A stretch of DNA of 64,000 nucleotides, taken from assembly GCF_003096355.1 (NCBI RefSeq), contig NZ_QEKI01000009.1, forward strand, positions 1 to 64,000, in the 5' to 3' direction. Source of the DNA: Pontibacter virosus (lineage in GTDB: Bacteria > Bacteroidota > Bacteroidia > Cytophagales > Hymenobacteraceae). The position numbers and the translations under genes were made by a program. The notes beneath the pieces were generated by a model. The model saw only the letters and a list, made by a program, of their open reading frames with translations, was not told where the DNA came from and ran no database searches. Shown piece after piece: positions 43,111 through 51,408 of this stretch. Within the stretch, counting starts at the first letter, position 1; every line of letters starts with the position of its first letter.

Positions 43111-43127
43111 ACGTTACAGTGTAACGT
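43111..43127. repeat. Short REP-like hairpin
   Basis: ACGTTAC-AGT-GTAACGT, preceded by AACA and followed by CGCTA, the same flank pattern as the hairpin at 32011-32026. It lies between convergent genes. Confidence 0.45.
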
Positions 43128-43140
43128 CGCTACAAGCACT

Positions 43141-43167
43141 AATTTTCTAACTCCCAAACTTTCTAAC
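43141..43167 (-). repeat. Purine-rich element directly after the NHL-gene stop codon
   Basis: From the TAA stop the minus strand reads GTTAGAAAGTTTGGGAG then TTAGAAAATTAG. It aligns well with the element after the AKR stop at 26112-26152. Confidence 0.5.
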
Positions 43168-44583
43168 TTAGACCACTTTCACTTCTTCTTTCTCTCCCGT
43201 GTGCAGATCGATCTGGAAGAGCTGGTGGCTGTTGGTGCTGGTGACCCAGAGGCGGCCGTTCAGGTATAGCAGGTCGTTGGGTTCGTGCAGGCCAGCCGTG
43301 AGGGTGCGCACGCGGTGGCGCTCCATGTCGAGCACTTTGATCTTGCCGTTGTAGGTGTCGGCGATGTATACGTCACTGTCGATCACCTCCAGCCCGACGC
43401 AGTGCTGCAGCAGGGCATCGTCTACATGGCCATCCACGTCCCCAAAATCAAAAAGTCCGCGGCCGAGGGGGGTGAGCACCATGCCTGTTTTGAGGTTGAC
43501 GGTACGAATGGCGCTGGCTTCGGCGTCGGCTACGTAGAGCACCTCGCCCCGGAGGGAAAGTCCGCTGGGCTGATTGAAGGCAGCTTCGTCCAACAGGCCG
43601 TCAGTGAGGGCTTCGCGACCGCTTCCGGCAAAACGGTATACCTGCTCGGTTTCCAGGTCCATGCGCAGAATCTGGTGGTTGCCGGCATTGGCGATGAACA
43701 TGCTTTTGCCGTGTATGAGCAGGTCCCAGGGACTGTTGGGGTTCACGGGTTCGCTGCGCTTGTCGTCGTGGAAGTAGTACTCCAGTTCGCCGGTGCCGGC
43801 GGCTGTACTGACCATCCGGTGCTGCAGGTCTACTTTGCGGATGGCGTTATTTTTTGTGTCGGCCACATAGAGTACATCACCGTGCAAGGCCAATCCGTGC
43901 GGCTCGTTGAAGGTAGTATCGGCATAGCCGCCATTGTCGAATCCACGCTCCCCACTTCCGATTACCTCCAGCACCTGCCCCTGTTGGTTCAGCTTCAGGA
44001 TGCGGTTGTGCCCGCTGTCGGACAGGTATAAATTGCCTTCTGAGTCGCTGATCAGCTTGGAGGGGAAGGACAGGACATTAGTCTCGGATAGCTCCTCCGG
44101 CTGCACAGGTATAGGCGTTTGGTTGAGCTCGTCTATAAATTCCTCTTTCATTCGCTGGATGTAAGGTCGCACCGTGTCGTATACGCCTTCTCCGGCATGC
44201 TGCCCTACTACTTTCCCATTCGGATCTATCAGCACTGTCGTTGGCCAGGCCTTTATACCATACTGGTTCCAGATGGCGTAGTCGGCATCATTTACTACCG
44301 GATGTTCTATCCCAAATTTCTGAATAGCCTGCCGGATGGTTTCGGTCTGCTTCTCTGCGTCGAACTTAGCAGAGTGTATACCGAGTACCACCAGCACATC
44401 GGCAAATTCTTCCTCGAGCCGGTTCAGGTCCGGCACGATGTGCTGACAGTTGATGCAGCCTAGTGTCCAGAAGTCCAGCAACACGATCTTGCCTCTAAAG
44501 TCTTTGATAGACCAGCTCCGGTCGGTGTTGAGCCAGCCGTGCGGGGTGTTGATCTCTGGTGCGTTGACGCGTCCGGTGAGCAT
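43168..44583 (-). CDS. Thioredoxin-NHL repeat protein (NHLRC2-like)
   Basis: The 471-residue protein has an N-terminal thioredoxin-like domain (about 1-155) with the active-site-like CxxC motif CINC (LGCINCQHIVPDLNRLEEEF), then a beta-propeller of about six NHL repeats (about 170-465; SDSGHNRILKLNQQG, VADTKNNAIRKV, IANAGNHQILRMD, VADAEASAIRTV, IADTYNGKIKVLD). This architecture matches NHLRC2, an animal protein with bacterial homologues. No signal peptide is seen, so it is likely cytoplasmic. The partner and substrate are unknown. Confidence 0.88.
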   Translation of the reverse strand: MLTGRVNAPEINTPHGWLNTDRSWSIKDFRGKIVLLDFWTLGCINCQHIVPDLNRLEEEFADVLVVLGIHSAKFDAEKQTETIRQAIQKFGIEHPVVNDADYAIWNQYGIKAWPTTVLIDPNGKVVGQHAGEGVYDTVRPYIQRMKEEFIDELNQTPIPVQPEELSETNVLSFPSKLISDSEGNLYLSDSGHNRILKLNQQGQVLEVIGSGERGFDNGGYADTTFNEPHGLALHGDVLYVADTKNNAIRKVDLQHRMVSTAAGTGELEYYFHDDKRSEPVNPNSPWDLLIHGKSMFIANAGNHQILRMDLETEQVYRFAGSGREALTDGLLDEAAFNQPSGLSLRGEVLYVADAEASAIRTVNLKTGMVLTPLGRGLFDFGDVDGHVDDALLQHCVGLEVIDSDVYIADTYNGKIKVLDMERHRVRTLTAGLHEPNDLLYLNGRLWVTSTNSHQLFQIDLHTGEKEEVKVV

Positions 44584-44783
44584 TTTCGATTTCGTTTAGT
44601 ATGGATTATCTCGTACAGGTATAGATCGGGAAAGGTTGTTTGTATAACGCGGGCAGGGAGCTTTTGGGTATGTGCGCTGTAGCCGCCCTGCTATACCTGC
44701 GCGTGGCCTTTGCCTGCAGCCAAAACAGCGCTTATGCCAAGAAGTTATTTTATCGTAAATTTGTGTAAAACTGCTGCGGCGCT

Positions 44784-45278
44784 ATGGAGGAAACCTACCT
44801 TTCAGACTTCGGAACCATCCTGCTCTTCCTGATCGGGGGAGCCATCTTCGTGGTGATCGGTCTGTTTGCCGCCCGGCTTATCCGCCCCAGCCGACCCAAC
44901 CCCGAGAAGCTAACCACCTACGAGTCGGGCGAAGAGCCGATCGGCAACTCATGGGTGCAGTTCAACCCGCGGTTTTATGTGGTGGCACTTATCTTCATCA
45001 TTTTTGATGTGGAGCTCGCCTTCCTGTTTCCGTGGGCCACGGTGTTCGGCCGCCGCGACCTGATCGAAGCGACTGACGGCGTATGGGGTTGGTTTGCCCT
45101 GATCGAGATGTTCATCTTTATCGGTGTGCTGGCGCTGGGCCTGGCCTATGCCTGGGTAAAAGGCCACCTCGACTGGATCAGACCCAAGCCCGTGGTGCCG
45201 CAAAGCCGCTCCCGTATACCTAAGGAGGTATACCAGCGCGTAAACGAACAGCGAAGAACACTTAACAACAAGCAGTAA
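44784..45278 (+). CDS. nuoA: NADH-quinone oxidoreductase subunit A
   Basis: A small membrane subunit of complex I. The 164 residues hold three transmembrane helices (about 8-30, 68-90, 100-125). Family signatures include [16 protein letters not shown] and the acidic [12 protein letters not shown] in the second helix, at the junction of the quinone site and the membrane arm. The cytoplasmic C-terminal tail is longer than in E. coli. nuoB, nuoC and nuoD follow, the last after an interruption. Confidence 0.95.
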   Translation: MEETYLSDFGTILLFLIGGAIFVVIGLFAARLIRPSRPNPEKLTTYESGEEPIGNSWVQFNPRFYVVALIFIIFDVELAFLFPWATVFGRRDLIEATDGVWGWFALIEMFIFIGVLALGLAYAWVKGHLDWIRPKPVVPQSRSRIPKEVYQRVNEQRRTLNNKQ

Positions 45279-45369
45279 ATAGTTGTCAGTGATTCTTAAT
45301 GTGTGATAGGGCTTAATTCACCACGCATTGATCATTATTCACTAGTCATTAACCATTAATTATTACCCA

Positions 45370-45894
45370 TTGAACATTCCACAGGACAAGACGGGAGAAG
45401 GCGGTGTGATCATCACCAAACTGGACGATCTGCTCAATTGGGCGCGACTGACCTCGCTGTTCCCGATGGGTTTCGGTCTGGCCTGCTGCGCCATCGAGAT
45501 GATGGGGGCTTACGCTTCCGGCTACGACCTCGACCGCTTCGGCATTATACCCCGTGCCTCGCCTCGTCAGTCGGATGTAATGATCGTGGCCGGTACCGTG
45601 ACCTTTAAGATGGCCGACCGTGTGCGCCGTCTCTACGAACAGATGCCGGAACCGCGCTACGTGATCTCGATGGGCAGCTGCTCCAACTGCGGCGGCCCTT
45701 ACTGGGAGCACGGCTACCATGTGGTGAAGGGCGTGGACCGCATTATACCGGTAGACGTGTACGTGCCCGGCTGTCCGCCAAGACCGGAGGCACTGATCGG
45801 TGGCTTCCTGCGTCTGCAGGAGATCATCCGCCAGGAGACCATCCGCGACCCAAGAGCCGTGCAACAAATCATGGCAAGAAGAATGACGAATTAA
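45370..45894 (+). CDS. nuoB: NADH-quinone oxidoreductase subunit B
   Basis: Carries the N2 [4Fe-4S] cluster next to the quinone site of complex I. The four cysteine ligands are visible: the CC pair in [11 protein letters not shown], then GSCSNCGG and [10 protein letters not shown]. The 174 residues are near normal. An in-frame stop lies only a few codons upstream and no ATG is available, so the start is the TTG at 45370. Confidence 0.95.
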   Translation: MNIPQDKTGEGGVIITKLDDLLNWARLTSLFPMGFGLACCAIEMMGAYASGYDLDRFGIIPRASPRQSDVMIVAGTVTFKMADRVRRLYEQMPEPRYVISMGSCSNCGGPYWEHGYHVVKGVDRIIPVDVYVPGCPPRPEALIGGFLRLQEIIRQETIRDPRAVQQIMARRMTN

Positions 45895-45896
45895 GA

Positions 45897-46010
45897 ATGA
45901 ATAATGAGGAGGCAGAAAAGACTAATGAAGAGGTGAAAATGAATAGTGAAGAATCAGGAATGAGTCATAATCCATCAAAGCCGGATGATCAGCAAAACCC
46001 AGTCGCTTAA
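45897..46010 (+). CDS. Possible 37-residue acidic micro-ORF between nuoB and nuoC
   Basis: An ATG two bases after the nuoB stop opens a 37-codon frame (begins MNNEEAEKTNEEVK, ends QQNPVA). It is very rich in Asn, Glu and Lys with no hydrophobic core, and the DNA is low-complexity with repeated AATGAA/AATGAG words. It may be translationally coupled to nuoB, but could equally be a non-coding remnant. No family is recognised. Confidence 0.25.
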   Translation: MNNEEAEKTNEEVKMNSEESGMSHNPSKPDDQQNPVA

Positions 46011-46090
46011 AACAATTGGTCATTAAAAATTCATTCGTCATTAATCATTATTAATCACTCATCCACTCCATCACTCAATCAAAAATTAAC

Positions 46091-46693
46091 ATGACCTTCG
46101 GAGAGCTAAGAGATTTGATAGCAACGCAGTTTGGTGCTCAGGTGATTGCCGCCGAGCACACCGACAACCTACAGCCCTACCTGGTGCTTCAGACAGAGCG
46201 CCTGGCGGAGGTGTGCCTCGAGCTGCATGACAACGAAGCGACTTATTTCGACTTTCTCTCCAGCGTGACAGGTATAGACAATGGTCGCGAAACCGGCACC
46301 ATGGAAGTGGTGTATAACCTCTACTCTATCCCTTACGACCACCACCTGATGCTCAAAGTGATCGTATCGCGCAACAATACACCCAAGACTCCTATACCTG
46401 TCGTGCCGACCGTGAGCCATATCTGGCGCACCGCTGACTGGCAGGAGCGCGAGATCTTCGACCTGGTGGGCATCCTCTTCAAAGACCACCCCGACATGCG
46501 CCGCATCCTCTGCGCCGCCGACTGGGAAGGTCACCCGCTCCGCAAAGACTACCAACTACAGGACTATTACCACGGCATCAAGGTACCCTACGACCAGCAC
46601 AACGAAAACAGCGGTTTCCGGGGTGAGCCTATCAAGCTAATCTCACAGGAAGATCCGTTTACGGATAAACGAGAGAAGCCAGAGGTATCGTAA
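46091..46693 (+). CDS. nuoC: NADH-quinone oxidoreductase subunit C
   Basis: The 30-kDa hydrophilic subunit of complex I. The 200 residues include SSVTGIDNGRETGTMEVVYNLYS and the signature HIWRTADWQEREIFDLVGILFKDHPDMRRIL, ending with HPLRKDYQL. It is separate from nuoD, unlike the fused nuoCD of E. coli. nuoD lies 2.4 kb away beyond three genes on the opposite strand. Confidence 0.94.
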   Translation: MTFGELRDLIATQFGAQVIAAEHTDNLQPYLVLQTERLAEVCLELHDNEATYFDFLSSVTGIDNGRETGTMEVVYNLYSIPYDHHLMLKVIVSRNNTPKTPIPVVPTVSHIWRTADWQEREIFDLVGILFKDHPDMRRILCAADWEGHPLRKDYQLQDYYHGIKVPYDQHNENSGFRGEPIKLISQEDPFTDKREKPEVS

Positions 46694-46698
46694 GAGAT

Positions 46699-47151
46699 TT
46701 AGTGAAGCTCCTTCTCAAAGCACACACTATTCTCCACACCAGCATACTGTCCATAATTCGGGATTAGCTGATAGCCGTTCTTTTTATAGAGCCCGATGGC
46801 TTCGGGCTGCTTCAACCCGGTTTCCAGGATACATTTTTCAAAAGAGAGTTCGCATGCCCATGCTTCTAGTTCAGCCAGTACCTGGCTGGCTATACCTTGG
46901 CCTCTTCCGGCTGGCTGCACATACATGCGCTTCACTTCCACTGTGCCCGGCTCGTATTCTTTGATCGCACCACAGCCGAGCGCTTTTCCGTTCTCGTACG
47001 CCAGCACCACATGCTTTATCTTGTCGATCTTATTGTACTGCGCATAAAAGGCATGCTCTTCTCCGTCCCGAATAGCAAGATCTGCATCGAGCAGTTTTAC
47101 TAAGGCCACAAAGTCAGGGTCGTCCGAATCGGTTCTTTTCAGGTATAGCAT
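46699..47151 (-). CDS. GNAT family N-acetyltransferase
   Basis: A 150-residue acetyl-CoA-dependent acyltransferase. The acetyl-CoA loop is GRGQGIASQVL after the strand VKRMYVQPA, with the late motif LKQPEAIGLYKKNGYQ. It is convergent with nuoC, five bases from its stop. It contains two AGGTATA-family motifs and normal composition, so it seems older here than the next two genes. The substrate is unknown. Confidence 0.88.
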   Translation of the reverse strand: MLYLKRTDSDDPDFVALVKLLDADLAIRDGEEHAFYAQYNKIDKIKHVVLAYENGKALGCGAIKEYEPGTVEVKRMYVQPAGRGQGIASQVLAELEAWACELSFEKCILETGLKQPEAIGLYKKNGYQLIPNYGQYAGVENSVCFEKELH

Positions 47152-47192
47152 GAGTTGGTGGGTGTTTACTTCAGGCCATGAAAGGCTGCGCT

Positions 47193-47876
47193 TTACTTCA
47201 ATTCAAATTTGTGTAATGTCTGCACATGCTCCTTCCGTTGGTACCAGTCATTGTACACCAACACGAGCGCATTGACTTTGAAGGTGCCAAAACAGTGGTT
47301 TCTGTACGCTCCTACTAAGCTTAGAAATTCATCCTTATTCCTGAGCTTTTCCCTTAGTCTGACTATCGTCGCGTGGGCTGTTTGTATGGCGTATCTTTTG
47401 TCAATGGACTGTTCCAAGCCTGAGTTTTGGAAGTTATCCCTCAAGTTATCCCGAAGCTGGCTGAGCGTATTGTCTTCTAAAAAACCTTGCACCATCAAGC
47501 AAGATGGAGACGCCGTCAGTCCTCTGAATTCAATCTTAAATGGCCCCACGCCGTTGATGCTTTCCTTAATCGTTTCTATGTAATCCTCAATCCGGATCTG
47601 GCTGAGCTTAAATCCATCATAGCATGAAATGATCGACATTACTGTCACATGTAGATCCGAATCCCGGTAAAAATACTGGTGTGGCTCAAGCAGCTTCAGT
47701 TTCGAAAGCAACTTTTGGATCTCTGCTTTTACCGCATCATCTGGCCGTAACAAAAGGGTTATCCCAAATCTGTTGTCACTTGCAGAATCAATTAACTCGT
47801 CTACTTGATAAGCATCTGATTTAATCCTGCGGATAGAATCCTCATAAAGTTGATCATAGTGTTCTTGTAGATGCAT
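47193..47876 (-). CDS. 2H phosphoesterase / 2'-5' RNA ligase superfamily protein
   Basis: The 227-residue protein has the two H-x-T/S-phi motifs that define 2H phosphoesterases: LHVTVMS (near residue 76) and AHATIVR (near 169). These form the active site of cyclic phosphodiesterases and 2'-5' RNA ligases. The substrate is unknown. Composition is more AT-rich than the nuo genes and the AGGTATA motif is absent. It is part of the block splitting nuoC from nuoD. Confidence 0.75.
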   Translation of the reverse strand: MHLQEHYDQLYEDSIRRIKSDAYQVDELIDSASDNRFGITLLLRPDDAVKAEIQKLLSKLKLLEPHQYFYRDSDLHVTVMSIISCYDGFKLSQIRIEDYIETIKESINGVGPFKIEFRGLTASPSCLMVQGFLEDNTLSQLRDNLRDNFQNSGLEQSIDKRYAIQTAHATIVRLREKLRNKDEFLSLVGAYRNHCFGTFKVNALVLVYNDWYQRKEHVQTLHKFELK

Positions 47877-47977
47877 GCAGCTAATCTTTGTAGTAACTAG
47901 GTTGAGCTATGAAGTTGAACGTGTTGGGCTATACGGCTGTGTAGCTGCCGTATAAGTTTTGTTGTGCTTTGCTGTTT

Positions 47978-48943
47978 CTACTTCTTAAGCCTGTAGCCAA
48001 AGTTTACCCCTGCTCCCAAGCTAAACTCTGTAAATGAGTCAAAGCTATAAAATCTGGCGAAGGTATTTATTTTGTTGAATTGCCTGCTAAGCTCCCCTTG
48101 GTACTCTACCTTATCCCTGTATATAGCTGCTTTGCCAGTTACAGAAAGTCTTAAAAGTTCACCTATTGATGTTCCCAAACCAACTAAAGGCCCTGATGAG
48201 GATTGGCTGCCATCCATATCATTTTTATTAAAGTTGAGCCTGCCGTACCCAGCAATTAACCTTAGTTCGCCTATATTCAGGAATGGTCTGCTAAAGTTAA
48301 AGCTTGCCTCCCAAGAGTTTGCATCCGAGCTAAAACCCTGTTTCAGTTCAACTCTTCTATGATGCCACTTTGCGTCTAAGTCAAAGTTACAGGTTACTAA
48401 TATGTGTTTCAGCTCAATTTGAGCATTGCTAACCTTATTTTTATCAAAGTTTGACTGAATCTCTACTCCTCCTTTCAGAGTCAAATCCCGATAAAATGCT
48501 GGGAGGGATAAATCTATTCCTGCACCAAAAGGATTATTTATAATTCCAGTCATCAAATGAATGCCCACCAATTGATGGTCGAAGAAGTCTTTAAAACAAC
48601 TAGATTTTAGTTCTACCTGAATACTGTCTCGTCCTTTTAAGCGTACTTCCTGTTGAATATACCCAATGAAAGAGACTATTAAAATCGCATTTGGGTCGCC
48701 GACTTCAAGAGAGAATCTTCCATCTGATGCGGTTGCTGTACCGTTCTCTCTTCCCTTTTCTTGAATACTTGCACCTGGCAATGGCAGTTTGTCAAGTTTG
48801 GAAATGACAGTTCCATGCACAACTGATTGGCTTAAGACCTCACCAATGGTGAATAGTAATATCAGCATTAGGAGAATGGTCTTTTGCACTCTTCTATTCT
48901 TTCTTAAAGTATAGCCTAACTCATGTATAAACAGAATAAACAT
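47978..48943 (-). CDS. Outer-membrane protein with carboxypeptidase-regulatory N-domain
   Basis: The 321-residue protein has a hydrophobic N-terminus, then a CarboxypepD_reg-like domain at about 40-115 (VVHGTVISKLDKLPLPGASIQEKG, DGRFSLEVG, FIGYIQQEVRL). The remainder, at about 135-320, looks like a small beta-barrel ending GAGVNFGYRLKK. The start at 48943 gives an extended N-terminus; an internal Met at about residue 26 could be the real start. It is AT-rich (near 38% GC in sampled lines) and has no AGGTATA motif in its coding sequence. Confidence 0.7.
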   Translation of the reverse strand: MFILFIHELGYTLRKNRRVQKTILLMLILLFTIGEVLSQSVVHGTVISKLDKLPLPGASIQEKGRENGTATASDGRFSLEVGDPNAILIVSFIGYIQQEVRLKGRDSIQVELKSSCFKDFFDHQLVGIHLMTGIINNPFGAGIDLSLPAFYRDLTLKGGVEIQSNFDKNKVSNAQIELKHILVTCNFDLDAKWHHRRVELKQGFSSDANSWEASFNFSRPFLNIGELRLIAGYGRLNFNKNDMDGSQSSSGPLVGLGTSIGELLRLSVTGKAAIYRDKVEYQGELSRQFNKINTFARFYSFDSFTEFSLGAGVNFGYRLKK

Positions 48944-49124
48944 CCCGTTATTTATCGTTTTTGGCAGATAACTGTAACTGGATTACCGAATATACTATAT
49001 AGCGACCTAACTATACCTGCTTTTCTCCTAAAATCTGCCCTCAAAACAAAACCCCTCCATAATTCCCCCATTTTTCCGAACTTTGCTCAACTCATAACTT
49101 TTAACTCTCAACTAAATCTCCCCC

Positions 49125-50330
49125 TTGTCTACCACGCACAAAGAATACCTGCTGCAGTCGGAGCCGAACAAGTTCAGCCTGGAACACCTGCGGGCGGGCG
49201 AGATGATCGTGAACATGGGGCCCCAGCACCCGAGTACGCACGGTGTACTGCGCCTGGAGGTGGTGACAGACGGGGAGATCGTGCAGGAGGTGGCGCCACA
49301 CATCGGGTACCTGCACCGCTGTTTCGAGAAGCATGCCGAGAGCATGGCCTACAACCAGACCATCCCCTACGTGGACCGCATGGACTACCTGGCCGCCATG
49401 AACTCGGAGCACGTGTGGTGCATGGGCGTGGAGAAGTTATTAGGTATAACAGACCAGATTCCCAAGCGGGTAGAGTACATCCGGGTGCTGGTAACGGAGC
49501 TCAACCGACTGGCCTCGCACTTCCTGGCCATTGGCACTTATGCCATCGACATCGGGGCTTTCACCCCTTTCCTGTGGCTGCTGCGCGATAGGGAGCACAT
49601 CCAGCGCCTGCTCGAGTGGACTTCCGGCGCCCGCATGCTGTATAACTATATCTGGGTGGGTGGATTGTACTACGACCTGCCCATCGGCTTTGAGGAGCGC
49701 TGCCGGGAATTCATTCACTACCTAAAGCCTAAGCTCGACGAGCTCGACACCATCCTGCTCACCAACAAGATCTTCATCGACCGCACCGCCAACGTGGGGG
49801 TACTGCCGCTAGATGTGGCTATCAACTACGGCTGCTCCGGCCCGATGCTTCGTGGCTCCGGCCTGCGCCACGACCTGCGCCGCGTCGATGGATATAGTGT
49901 GTACCCTGAACTGGAGTTTGACGTGCCCATCGGCGAAGGCATCATGGGCACCACCGGCGACTGCTGGGACCGTAACTATGTGCGGGCGCTCGAGTGCCGG
50001 GAGTCTGTCAAGATCATCAGCCAGTGCCTCGACAGGCTGCTGGGTGAGCACAAGCGCACCCCCGATTTCGATCCGCAGGCGGCCTGCCCCAAGAAGCTGC
50101 GCATGACCGGCACGCAGGAGCTCTACTTCCGGGGCGAAACACCTCGTGGCGAGCTGGGTTACTTCTTCCGCACCACCGACCGCAGCGACGTGCCTTTCCG
50201 CTGCCACGGCCGCGCCCCAAGTTTTGTGAACCTGTCCGTACTGCCCGAAATCAGCCGTGGCTGCATGGTGGCCGACCTTATTGCCATTGTGGGCTCTGTG
50301 GATATTGTGCTGGGTGAGGTGGACAGGTAA
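49125..50330 (+). CDS. nuoD: NADH-quinone oxidoreductase subunit D
   Basis: The 49-kDa subunit of complex I, forming the quinone pocket with NuoB. The 401 residues include [18 protein letters not shown] with the quinone-site His, ERVEYIRVL-like segment [34 protein letters not shown] and the C-terminal [12 protein letters not shown]. The frame opens at a TTG, without an upstream ATG. It is strongly GC-rich relative to the upstream block. No nuoE-nuoN genes follow; the next gene is a PAP2 phosphatase. Confidence 0.95.
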   Translation: MSTTHKEYLLQSEPNKFSLEHLRAGEMIVNMGPQHPSTHGVLRLEVVTDGEIVQEVAPHIGYLHRCFEKHAESMAYNQTIPYVDRMDYLAAMNSEHVWCMGVEKLLGITDQIPKRVEYIRVLVTELNRLASHFLAIGTYAIDIGAFTPFLWLLRDREHIQRLLEWTSGARMLYNYIWVGGLYYDLPIGFEERCREFIHYLKPKLDELDTILLTNKIFIDRTANVGVLPLDVAINYGCSGPMLRGSGLRHDLRRVDGYSVYPELEFDVPIGEGIMGTTGDCWDRNYVRALECRESVKIISQCLDRLLGEHKRTPDFDPQAACPKKLRMTGTQELYFRGETPRGELGYFFRTTDRSDVPFRCHGRAPSFVNLSVLPEISRGCMVADLIAIVGSVDIVLGEVDR

Positions 50331-50469
50331 AGCACCTGCGACTTCTGACTGGTGCCTATACTATGGAATACATTGTAGCTTCCTCTTAAAACTCATGGCA
50401 ATTGTAATCGTTAAAAATGACTGAAGTGCCTTTTGTTGCACTTTGAGAGTCAGACGAATTTCCTGTAGC

Positions 50470-51327
50470 ATGCATATAAGATTGAACCAGCTGTTAACGA
50501 TACATTTTCTGTGGCTTAGCATACTATTCGGGCCTGCCACAGCCATGGCGCAGGTACAGAAGCACCCGAAACAGAAGGCGGACACACTCCGGACTGTGGG
50601 TGCTGATTTCTTCGCACTTCCCGCCGACACGATACTTCCCGGCCAGAAAAGGCCTTTTACAGAATCGCAGCGACTAGAGGGCGACAACAAACGCTATCTC
50701 AAGCGGGCGGTTATACCTGCTGCTGTGCTTATTGGTGCCGGAATCTATACGATAGGAGGACGCGGTATTTTGAGCAGCGACGATGTCTTTAACTACAGAC
50801 ACAAAGTCTTCCCTAAGTTTGCTACCAATGCCGATGACTTTGCCATGCTGGCACCGCTGGTGGGGTTGTATGGATTCAACATCATATCGTCGCAGAACAG
50901 GCACGAACTCGGGCGTCAGACGGTACTGCTCCTTTCCTCCGGCGCACTTGCATCGGCTATCGTTTGGCCTACCAAGAAACTGACAGACAGAGATCGTCCG
51001 AATGGCAAACCTTATGCCTTCCCATCAGGCCACACGGCCTATGCGTTCACCATTGCCACTTTCATGGACAAGGAGTTCCGGCACAAGAGCCCCTGGGTGA
51101 GCGTAGTGAGTTATGGTATAGCCGGCGGCACTGGTGTGCTGCGTGTGCTGAACGATGCGCACTGGCTTTCTGATGTGCTAGCTGGCGCTGGCGTAGGTAT
51201 AATATCCGTGAACACTGTTTACTGGGTACAGGCTAAACTCACCCAGGGAGGTGGTTTGAACACGGCCATGTACCCTATTGTATTGCCTAACGGGCAGATG
51301 GGTATGGCAATGTCTCTTACCTTTTAA
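50470..51327 (+). CDS. PAP2 superfamily phosphatase
   Basis: The start is the ATG at 50470, which opens a signal-like segment (MHIRLNQLLTIHFLWLSILF), giving 285 residues; a TTG nine codons upstream was rejected. The three phosphatase motifs are intact: KKLTDRDRPNG, PSGHTAYAF and RVLNDAHWLSDVLAGAGVG. Several membrane helices lie around them. Likely substrates are lipid phosphates such as undecaprenyl diphosphate or lipid A phosphates, acting at the periplasmic face; the real substrate is unknown. Confidence 0.9.
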   Translation: MHIRLNQLLTIHFLWLSILFGPATAMAQVQKHPKQKADTLRTVGADFFALPADTILPGQKRPFTESQRLEGDNKRYLKRAVIPAAVLIGAGIYTIGGRGILSSDDVFNYRHKVFPKFATNADDFAMLAPLVGLYGFNIISSQNRHELGRQTVLLLSSGALASAIVWPTKKLTDRDRPNGKPYAFPSGHTAYAFTIATFMDKEFRHKSPWVSVVSYGIAGGTGVLRVLNDAHWLSDVLAGAGVGIISVNTVYWVQAKLTQGGGLNTAMYPIVLPNGQMGMAMSLTF

Positions 51328-51408
51328 TACCCAATAATTTCACGCAAGGTATAGCCTGGCGCTTTCAGCTCTGTGAGGCGGCGCCGATTCTTTTTATATC
51401 TTTACCAC

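Noticed and set aside
48923-49591. 222-codon plus-strand frame overlapping the start of nuoD
   Set aside because: It overlaps nuoD in another frame and its translation is an Arg/Gly/Ala-rich shadow typical of GC-rich coding DNA.
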